Virus record (IMG/VR): IMGVR_UViG_3300037493_001899
Location: 1-30,405 of that record
Source of the DNA: a virus
Reading direction: 5' to 3' (one strand)
Length of the DNA: 30,405 nt
The notes under the pieces are model-generated. The model saw only the letters and a program-made list of their open reading frames with translations. It was not told the DNA's origin and ran no database searches. A program made the translations under genes and the position numbers. Positions 1 to 4,547 of the stretch are shown piece by piece (the first letter of the stretch is position 1; each line of letters begins with the position of its first letter).

Positions 1-2
1 TA

Positions 3-83
3 GAAAGTGTAAGGGTTCAGGAGTTACAGGAAAAAGTTAAAAATATAGAAAAGCTACCTGTAATTGAACAAGTAGAAAGTTAG
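3..83 (+). CDS. 3' end of an unknown gene (partial)
   Basis: An open frame enters from the left edge and stops at TAG 81-83. The 26 visible residues read ESVRVQELQEKVKNIEK, then LPVIEQVES. The first part is charged with regularly spaced V/L/I residues, so it is probably a short amphipathic or coiled-coil helix. The frame has no internal stop and suits the AT-rich codon use of the neighbours, but it is too short to name. The gene starts outside the window and its function is unknown. Confidence 0.5.
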   Translation, partial: ESVRVQELQEKVKNIEKLPVIEQVES

Positions 84-152
84 CTGGTTAACGGAGGAGG
101 AAAGAAGTGTGCAACCACTTTTAGTATAGGTTCGAGTCCTACTCTAGGCTCC
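70..152 (+). tRNA. Degenerate tRNA-like element (perfect T-arm box, poor cloverleaf)
   Basis: A T-arm signature GGTTCGAGTCC lies at 129-139 (T-loop TTCGAGT 131-137, stem TAGG/CCTA). A D-loop-like AGCTGGTT at 82-89 is closed by GTT/AAC. An arm AAGTG/CACTT (105-109/116-120) encloses TGCAAC, which contains GCA followed by A, as in a Cys anticodon loop, but the loop has 6 bases rather than 7. Inner acceptor pairing TAGA/TCTA (73-76/143-146) is possible, but the outer three pairs fail. A purine tract of about 12 bases (93-104) separates the D and anticodon arms. It is either a decayed tRNA, perhaps tRNA-Cys, or a tRNA mimic. A normal tRNA is unlikely. The 5' end overlaps the last codons of the preceding frame. 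Confidence 0.3.
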
Positions 153-171
153 TTATAGTAAGCAAAATTTT

Positions 172-229
172 GGGATTGGTTAGCAAGTAAGTTCAGGAGT
201 GGTCTTATTTGCTAATCATCCCATTTTTT
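172..229 (+). terminator. Long hairpin with T-run, probable Rho-independent terminator
   Basis: GGGATTGGTTAGCAAGTAAG (172-191) pairs with CTTATTTGCTAATCATCCC (204-222) with few mismatches around a loop of about 12 bases, and a T-run follows at 224-229. It closes the unit containing the preceding gene fragment and the tRNA-like element. Its 3' arm overlaps the promoter-like element reading into the next gene. Confidence 0.6.
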
Positions 230-236
230 AAATTTG
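209..236 (+). promoter_or_regulatory. Bacteroidota-type promoter, TTG-N17-TAAATTTG
   Basis: TTG at 209-211 (TTTG from 208) and TAAATTTG at 229-236 match the published -33 TTG / -7 TAnnTTTG consensus of Bacteroidota primary promoters, with a 17-base spacer. It lies 34 bases before the first gene of the ATGA-coupled chain. Transcription would start near 243. The match is by eye; the spacer is two bases shorter than in the three other candidates in this window. Confidence 0.45.
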
Positions 237-270
237 TAGAACAAATAGATCCAAATACTGTCTTATAAGT

Positions 271-633
271 ATGACAATAGAAACACACAAAGGCAATATA
301 TTAAATGAAGGTATTACAATACATGGAAGTGATGTAGGGGCTGGTGGGGCATTTACACAGTATACACTAAACTATTTTAATAAAGTTACTGGACAATTTC
401 CACAGTGCAGTTTAAAATTCCAAGTAGGCAATCCTGCAGATGGAATTAATGGAATAAGTAATGAGGCTTTGCTTGCGGTACTTATCTCTAGGATGGAAAT
501 GTTTCAAGCAAGTCAATTTGCCTGTATGCAGAATGAGACAGCATTAAATTGTTGCAAGACAGCAATGGAATTTTTAAAGGCTAGAACACAAATTCGAGTA
601 GACAAAGGAATTGAAGGTACACAAACTGTATGA
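271..633 (+). CDS. Acb2/Tad1-like protein, putative cyclic-nucleotide sponge (anti-CBASS/Thoeris)
   Basis: A 120-residue protein. Residues 50-75 read roughly F.VGNPADGINGISNEALLAVLISRM, followed by an ENetAL-type helix and an ending RTQIRVDKGIEGTQTV. This order (NG.(S/T)NEALL, R..(M/L)..FQ....C..N, then RT..R..(K/R)G(V/I)EGT) is one I associate with small phage proteins assigned to the Acb2/Tad1 hairpin family. Characterised members bind immune signalling nucleotides made by CBASS or Thoeris and so blunt host abortive defence. The assignment rests on motif recall, and nothing here shows which nucleotide, if any, is bound. First gene after a promoter and first in an ATGA-coupled chain. No Shine-Dalgarno precedes the ATG. 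Alternative: a conserved phage helical-hairpin protein of other function. Confidence 0.5.
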   Translation: MTIETHKGNILNEGITIHGSDVGAGGAFTQYTLNYFNKVTGQFPQCSLKFQVGNPADGINGISNEALLAVLISRMEMFQASQFACMQNETALNCCKTAMEFLKARTQIRVDKGIEGTQTV

Positions 634-710
634 AATCATTTGTTTTATTTTTATTAGTGATGGTCCTGAGTGCAACATTTTTTACTTTGCTACTTAAACT
701 ATTTATATGA
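630..710 (+). CDS. 26-residue single-span membrane peptide
   Basis: ATG 630-632 overlaps the stop of the preceding gene (ATGA), and TGA 708-710 overlaps the start of the next (ATGA). The product begins MKSFVLFLLVMVLSATFF and ends TLLLKLFI: one Lys near the N-terminus, then an almost uninterrupted hydrophobic stretch long enough to cross a membrane once. Four-base overlaps on both sides imply translational coupling and argue that it is translated. Function is unknown. Possible roles are a small membrane effector, a superinfection-exclusion peptide, or a coupling peptide that keeps ribosomes moving to the next gene. Confidence 0.65.
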   Translation: MKSFVLFLLVMVLSATFFTLLLKLFI

Positions 711-1114
711 AATCCTACAGTTTTAATGATGATGTATACGATATTGGCTATGAATTATTATTAGGACTTACCAATGAGGAATTAAAAGCTTGGGGAGAAG
801 TTAGAGGGAACACAGAATTAGGTAATATGGGTGATTGGCATGGTGTATGCATAACTTTTAATGACAAAGATGGTGGTGGACATATTGCAATAGGTATACA
901 TAAGAATGTAGACAATGTAATTAAGATTGTTAATCACGAAATTTACCATGCTGTTACCTCAGTTATGGAGACTCGAGGAGTACCAATTAAAGTAGGTCAA
1001 GATGAAGCTGGTGCGTATTACACAGGATGGCTAAGTAATATTGTATTACCACTAGCATATGCTTACTATGTTAAAACGCCAACCAAACCACAACCTAAAA
1101 AGAAAAAACTATGA
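707..1114 (+). CDS. HExxH-motif phage protein, putative zincin-like
   Basis: A 135-residue protein with HEIYH at residues 77-81, the zinc-binding and catalytic HExxH pattern of zincin metallopeptidases. About 20 residues further on, DE at 99-100 and the AGAYYTGWL stretch could hold a third ligand. The C-terminus is a Lys-rich tail after a Pro/Lys segment. I recognise the layout of a short phage protein in which a NHE..HA helix is followed by an acidic (D/E)EA.AY..G(W/Y) stretch. Proteolysis is not established and the fold may be inactive. Coupled by ATGA overlaps to the membrane peptide before it and to the small protein after it. Confidence 0.6.
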   Translation: MKSYSFNDDVYDIGYELLLGLTNEELKAWGEVRGNTELGNMGDWHGVCITFNDKDGGGHIAIGIHKNVDNVIKIVNHEIYHAVTSVMETRGVPIKVGQDEAGAYYTGWLSNIVLPLAYAYYVKTPTKPQPKKKKL

Positions 1115-1287
1115 TCTTTGAAAAAAACAAAATCCCAAAAATAAACGGAGTCATTAATGGTAAGAGGATTGAGATAATATCCAATTCTGAAGCAATTATT
1201 GTAGTTTCTGTGAATGGAGAGTTACATACAATCTCTACTGTAGGAAAGAGTGATAAAGAATTAGGAAATGAGATTCGCAAATTATGA
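1111..1287 (+). CDS. Small unknown protein (58 aa)
   Basis: ATG 1111-1113 overlaps the preceding stop, and TGA 1285-1287 overlaps the methyltransferase start, both as ATGA. The product starts MIFEKNKIPKINGVING, continues with alternating beta-like residues (RIEIISNSEAIIVVSVNG) and ends GNEIRKL. It looks like a small soluble beta-rich protein without Cys or membrane segments. Coding status is supported by its seamless place in the overlap chain and by amphipathic beta patterning. I do not recognise a family. Confidence 0.6.
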   Translation: MIFEKNKIPKINGVINGKRIEIISNSEAIIVVSVNGELHTISTVGKSDKELGNEIRKL

Positions 1288-3164
1288 AAATACTACACGG
1301 CAACAATAAAGAAACACTTAAGACATTAGAATCAAATAGTATAGACAGCATAGTTACTGATCCGCCGTACGAATTAGGATTTATGGGTAAAAAGTGGGAT
1401 AGTACGGGTATTGCTTTTGATGTAGAGTTATGGAAAGAATGCTTACGAGTGCTTAAGCCAGGAGGGCATTTACTTGCATTTAGTGGTAGTCGAACATATC
1501 ATAGGATGACTTGTGCAATTGAGGACGCAGGATTTGAAATTAGGGATCAAATTATGTGGGTATATGGCAGTGGATTTCCGAAAAGTTTAAATATTAGTAA
1601 AGCAATTGATAAAAGCCAGCCTACTAATTTATCAGAAATAGGAAAATTATTAGAAAACATTAAATCTAAAGATATTGCGCAAGCTTGTAATGTATCCATA
1701 GCATTAGTAGAATTTTGGAGAAAAGGAGAAAGACAAATACAACAAGCGGAAGTAGATATAATTAAAAAAGTATTTGATATTGATATTGATATGTCTGAAG
1801 ATAAAAGAATTCAAGTTGGCATACAAGAAAATGCAATGAGTGGTTGGAATATGGATGGTAGTACAAAGTTTATAGATAGGCCTATACTACAAGGAACATC
1901 AGATAACGCCAAAAAATGGGATGGATGGGGAACTCAGCTAAAACCAGCCCACGAAGATTTAGTATTAGCAATAAAACCAAAAACAAATGAAATCTTTATA
2001 AAAGAAGCTATAAAAGAAGCTATAAATAACTTAAATAAAATAATATGCAAACAAACTGTCAAAACTGCGGAAAAGAATTCAAAGTATACCCATCACAAAT
2101 TAAACGTGGCTACGGAAAATTCTGCTCAAGAAGGTGTGGAAATCCTAGTAGAGGACTTTCAAAAGAACGAAATCCAAAATGGACTGGAGGGCGATATAAA
2201 CTCAACAATGGATACATTGGAATTAATATTGGAAAAGGAAAGTATAGACTTGAACACATTCTTATTATGGAAGCGCATATTGGAAGACACATTACAAAAT
2301 CTGAAAATGTCCACCACAGAAATGGTATTAGGGATGACAATAGACTGGAAAACCTTGAATTGTTGTCTATTGCAGCTCACGCAAGCCATCATCATACAGG
2401 AAAAGATTTATCCAAATGGGTTGATTGTTGCTGTTTACAATGCCATAAAATATTTAAGCGCAGCATTGTTGAAGTTACAAAGCATTCAAATGCTTGTTGT
2501 AGCAGAGAATGCTATATTAAAGTCTGCCATAAACTACCAGGAAGAAATAGGAAAGGTTAAACACGAACCAATATGTATGGCAAGGAAGCCATTAGCAGAG
2601 ATAACAATTGCAAAGAATGTCGTGGAGTATGGTACTGGCGCCATAAATATTGTCGCTTGTAGAATTGGTACAGAGGAAAGAACTAATGCTGGAATGTCTT
2701 CTCTTGGTGTAATGCACGATGATAATTGGAAACCAAAAGAAGTAAGTAATACCGTAACAGGAAGATGGCCAGCTAATTTTATCCACGATGGAAGCGATGA
2801 GGTTGTTGATTTGCTAGGAGAACCTGCACGGTTTTTTTATTGTGCCAAGGCAAGCAAGAAAGATAGAGACGCTGGATTAGACGGATTCGAAGAAAAGGAA
2901 AATACAACTTCTCGCAACGACCATCCAACGGTGAAACCTACTGATTTAATGAAATATTTAATACGCCTAGTAACCCCAAAAGGAGGTACTGTCCTAGATC
3001 CATTTATGGGTAGTGGTAGTACTGGTAAAGCAGCAATACTAGAAGATTGTGAATTTATAGGTTGTGAGCTACAAGAAGAATATATTAAAATAGCAATGGC
3101 AAGGATTAAATATGCTATGCAATTAAAGTGTAAGGAGTTAGAACAACAAATTCTTATAAAATGA
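1284..3164 (+). CDS. DNA methyltransferase (N6-adenine/N4-cytosine type) with a 612-bp insertion
   Basis: A 626-residue frame. Motif IV DPPY is at residues 26-29, and the AdoMet-binding motif I (DPFMGSGSTG) lies near the C-terminus at 572-581. This is the beta-class order of PF01555 enzymes. Residues about 115-170 resemble an XRE-type helix-turn-helix inserted in the target-recognition region. Residues 223-426 match nothing in the family and correspond to an insertion: HEDLVLAIKP (223-232) and HEPICMARKP (427-436) are two versions of one conserved segment. Removing 204 codons rejoins LKPA to HEPICMARKPL and gives a 422-residue enzyme of ordinary length. The inserted DNA encodes an HNH endonuclease in another frame yet leaves this frame open. 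Likely role: modifying phage DNA against restriction. Whether the long form is active is unknown. The start forms an ATGA overlap with the gene before it. Confidence 0.85.
   Translation: MKILHGNNKETLKTLESNSIDSIVTDPPYELGFMGKKWDSTGIAFDVELWKECLRVLKPGGHLLAFSGSRTYHRMTCAIEDAGFEIRDQIMWVYGSGFPKSLNISKAIDKSQPTNLSEIGKLLENIKSKDIAQACNVSIALVEFWRKGERQIQQAEVDIIKKVFDIDIDMSEDKRIQVGIQENAMSGWNMDGSTKFIDRPILQGTSDNAKKWDGWGTQLKPAHEDLVLAIKPKTNEIFIKEAIKEAINNLNKIICKQTVKTAEKNSKYTHHKLNVATENSAQEGVEILVEDFQKNEIQNGLEGDINSTMDTLELILEKESIDLNTFLLWKRILEDTLQNLKMSTTEMVLGMTIDWKTLNCCLLQLTQAIIIQEKIYPNGLIVAVYNAIKYLSAALLKLQSIQMLVVAENAILKSAINYQEEIGKVKHEPICMARKPLAEITIAKNVVEYGTGAINIVACRIGTEERTNAGMSSLGVMHDDNWKPKEVSNTVTGRWPANFIHDGSDEVVDLLGEPARFFYCAKASKKDRDAGLDGFEEKENTTSRNDHPTVKPTDLMKYLIRLVTPKGGTVLDPFMGSGSTGKAAILEDCEFIGCELQEEYIKIAMARIKYAMQLKCKELEQQILIK
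1950..2561 (+). mobile_element. HNH homing-type insertion, 612 bp, in frame with its host gene
   Basis: CACGAA occurs at 1950-1955 and again at 2562-2567, both as His-Glu codons in the methyltransferase frame. The distance is exactly 612 bases (204 codons). The interval contains a complete HNH endonuclease gene in the +2 frame and no stop in the methyltransferase frame. Excision between the two CACGAA copies would restore a continuous methyltransferase. It could be a free-standing homing gene inserted in frame or, less likely, an intron. No splicing structure was worked out. The boundaries are inferred from the repeat and from family alignment by memory. Confidence 0.6.
2045..2560 (+). CDS. 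HNH homing endonuclease (171 aa), overlapping frame
   Basis: The N-terminus carries a CxxC (Cys5, Cys8) and CxxxC (Cys27, Cys31) zinc-ribbon-like unit. NPKWTGGRY follows. The HNH core comes next: EHILIMEAHIG with His71, then NVHHRNG (His90, His91, Asn93) and DNRLENLELL (Asn99, Asn103). A second Cys cluster (128-133, 151-156) lies near the C-terminus. This is typical of phage HNH homing enzymes that nick or cut DNA near their insertion site. The gene lies wholly inside the methyltransferase frame, two bases out of phase. Its TAA sits 2 bases before the right-hand CACGAA repeat, so gene and insertion end together. No Shine-Dalgarno precedes the ATG. Confidence 0.85.
   Translation: MQTNCQNCGKEFKVYPSQIKRGYGKFCSRRCGNPSRGLSKERNPKWTGGRYKLNNGYIGINIGKGKYRLEHILIMEAHIGRHITKSENVHHRNGIRDDNRLENLELLSIAAHASHHHTGKDLSKWVDCCCLQCHKIFKRSIVEVTKHSNACCSRECYIKVCHKLPGRNRKG
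3129..3151 (+). repeat. Left copy of a 23-bp direct repeat (methyltransferase 3' end)
   Basis: This 23-base sequence, encoding most of CKELEQQI at the C-terminus of the methyltransferase, recurs at 4264-4286 with one mismatch (22/23). Weaker similarity continues through the following ATGAT in both copies. The two copies bound the EcoRI-type methyltransferase cassette. Confidence 0.85.
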
Positions 3165-3203
3165 TATTACATTCCCAAAAATTTCATATATTATAATTTC
3201 ATT

Positions 3204-4136
3204 ATGAGAAATAAAAACCTCCATGCAGCAAAGACTGTAAAGAATGACGAATTTTATACACGCCGTGTAGATATAGAATCGGAACTTACTAAATATAAAA
3301 AACATTTTGAGGGAAAAATAGTTTTTTGTAACTGTGATGATCCAAAATCTGGTAAGTACCCTAGCCAATTTTGGCATTATTTTGCTGATAACTTTGACCA
3401 TCTCAAATTAAAAGGGCTTATATCAACGCATTATGAAAAATCAGGAGCTTCCTATTGTCTAGAATTGACTGAATATAAAGGAATTGAAAAAAGAACAGAG
3501 TTAGAAAAAAATGGTGATTTTAGAAATGAAGAATGCGTACGATTATTAGACTCGTGCGATATAGTGGTAACAAATCCTCCATTTTCACTGTTTAGAGAAT
3601 ATCTTGAACAACTTATATCGCATAAAAAACAATTTTTAGTTATAGGTAGCATGAATGCTATTACATATAAAGATACATTTGGATGGATAAAAGAAAATAA
3701 AGTATGGTTAGGATGTACACATCCAAAAGAATTTATTCAACCTAATGGCTCTACAAAAAAATTTGGGAATATATGTTGGTTTACTAATCTACTTACCAAG
3801 AAAAGAACTGAATCCTTACCTTTAGGTAAAGTGTATAAAGGAAATGAAAAAAGTTACCAAAAATATGACAATTATGATGCTATTGAAGTTGGAAAAGTAA
3901 TTAATATTCCAGAGGATTATACTAGTACAATGGGAGTTCCTATTACATTTTTAAATAATTACAATCCAAATCAATTTGAAATATTAGGTCTGTTAGCAGA
4001 TAAACGCACAAAATCAGATGCCTTAATACAGGGTTCCCCAACCTATCTTGATTCACAACATAAAAAGTATGTAGGCGCTGTTTTGAATGGCAAGGCAACT
4101 TATGCTAGAATCATCATACAAAAAAAAACTCTATGA
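3204..4136 (+). CDS. EcoRI-family adenine-specific DNA methyltransferase
   Basis: A 310-residue protein with the hallmarks of the M.EcoRI family: KNDEFYT at 13-19, CNCDDP at 42-47, and catalytic NPPF at 124-127 followed by SLFREYLEQL. The ending GAVLNGKATYARIIIQKK is also as I recall it for the family. It transfers a methyl group from AdoMet to adenine N6; the target sequence cannot be read from the protein. Length looks complete. Unlike the other genes here it is not ATGA-coupled to the gene before it: a 39-base AT-rich spacer precedes it. The stop overlaps the next start as ATGA. It lies between two copies of a 23-bp repeat and is followed by a truncated DUF262 gene, so it looks captured from a restriction-type gene pair. 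Likely purpose: protecting phage DNA from a matching host nuclease. Confidence 0.88.
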   Translation: MRNKNLHAAKTVKNDEFYTRRVDIESELTKYKKHFEGKIVFCNCDDPKSGKYPSQFWHYFADNFDHLKLKGLISTHYEKSGASYCLELTEYKGIEKRTELEKNGDFRNEECVRLLDSCDIVVTNPPFSLFREYLEQLISHKKQFLVIGSMNAITYKDTFGWIKENKVWLGCTHPKEFIQPNGSTKKFGNICWFTNLLTKKRTESLPLGKVYKGNEKSYQKYDNYDAIEVGKVINIPEDYTSTMGVPITFLNNYNPNQFEILGLLADKRTKSDALIQGSPTYLDSQHKKYVGAVLNGKATYARIIIQKKTL

Positions 4137-4276
4137 AAATTATACTCAAAGAAATATCAATTAAGGAAGTTTTTACTGGATATGCGGACAATGATGATGA
4201 AGGTGTTGTAGGATTTCATGGAAAACTTGATATACGTCCCAAATATCAAAGAGAATTTGTATATGTAAGGAATTAG
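4133..4276 (+). pseudogene. 5' stub of a DUF262 (GmrSD-like) nuclease gene, 47 codons
   Basis: ATG 4133-4135 overlaps the stop of the EcoRI-type methyltransferase. The translation starts MKIILKEISIKEVFTGYADN and continues with EGVVGFHGKLDIRPKYQREFVY. I recognise this as the N-terminus of DUF262/GmrS-type proteins ((I/V).ELV.GY.DN...GVVGY.GKL.IRP.(Y/F)QREFVY.DKQR). After REFVY the sequence runs straight into the 23-bp repeat and stops at TAG 4274-4276. The remaining several hundred residues, including the nuclease part, are absent. In bacteria such genes commonly neighbour EcoRI-family methyltransferases. It is a truncation remnant, though a 47-residue peptide could still be made. Confidence 0.7.
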
Positions 4277-4286
4277 AACAACAAAT
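4264..4286 (+). repeat. Right copy of the 23-bp direct repeat
   Basis: Matches 3129-3151 at 22 of 23 positions. Read in the frame of the methyltransferase it gives CKELEQQILL and a TGA at 4294-4296 that overlaps the next ATG (4293-4295) as ATGA. This is probably the original end of the methyltransferase gene before the cassette arrived. The same DNA ends the DUF262 stub. Confidence 0.8.
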
Positions 4287-4292
4287 ATTATT

Positions 4293-4523
4293 ATGATTTT
4301 TACTAAGAATACAATTCCAAACTTCTACAAAGCAGTAATTCGAGTACTTAAGAAACTTAGGAAGAACGAATCTGTGCTTTTGAGTGACGAAGAATATTCT
4401 AAAAGGTTAACAATTTGTATAACATGTCCTTATCAAGAAGATAATCAGTGTCAGAAGTGTACATGCTTTATTTTTGCTAAATGTAGACTAAGTACAGAGA
4501 CCTGTCCTATAGGAAAATGGTAA
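4293..4523 (+). CDS. Small Cys-rich zinc-ribbon phage protein (76 aa)
   Basis: A Lys/Arg-rich N-terminal helix (residues 1-40) is followed by a Cys cluster: CxxC at 42-45, CxxCTC at 53-58, then Cys64 and Cys71, ending CPIGKW. The pattern KRL.IC..CPY...NQC..CTCF...K.RL.TE.CP.GKW is a recurring small phage protein that I know only as an uncharacterised zinc-binding family. It probably folds around one or two zinc ions; its binding partner is unknown. Its ATG overlaps the ancestral methyltransferase stop now stranded in the right-hand repeat. It precedes the portal gene by 24 bases. Confidence 0.7.
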   Translation: MIFTKNTIPNFYKAVIRVLKKLRKNESVLLSDEEYSKRLTICITCPYQEDNQCQKCTCFIFAKCRLSTETCPIGKW

Positions 4524-4547
4524 ATTTAAGCTAAAATAGATAAATAT

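Noticed and set aside
1095-1280. Open frames on the - strand (for example 1095-1280, 3138-3401, 6837-7325, 7440-7868, 12994-13368, 29536-29808)
   Set aside because: Each lies opposite a well-supported + strand gene, shows no recognisable family, and has a composition expected from the reverse of biased codons. The whole window is co-directional.
1950-2561. Group I or group II intron carrying the HNH gene
   Set aside because: No P3/P7-like core or domain V-like hairpin was seen, and the host frame stays open throughout, which introns do not need. Not fully excluded; an RNA search would settle it.
3192-3197. TATAAT as a sigma-70 -10 box before the EcoRI-type methyltransferase
   Set aside because: It lies only 6 bases before the ATG with no -35 element at proper spacing, and the upstream sequence is generally A/T-rich. 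In a Bacteroidota-type host this box would not be the expected signal.
4521-4539. TAAATTTA / TAAAATAG as a portal promoter
   Set aside because: Resembles the -7 boxes elsewhere, but no TTG lies 17-19 bases upstream, and A/T runs before start codons are general here.
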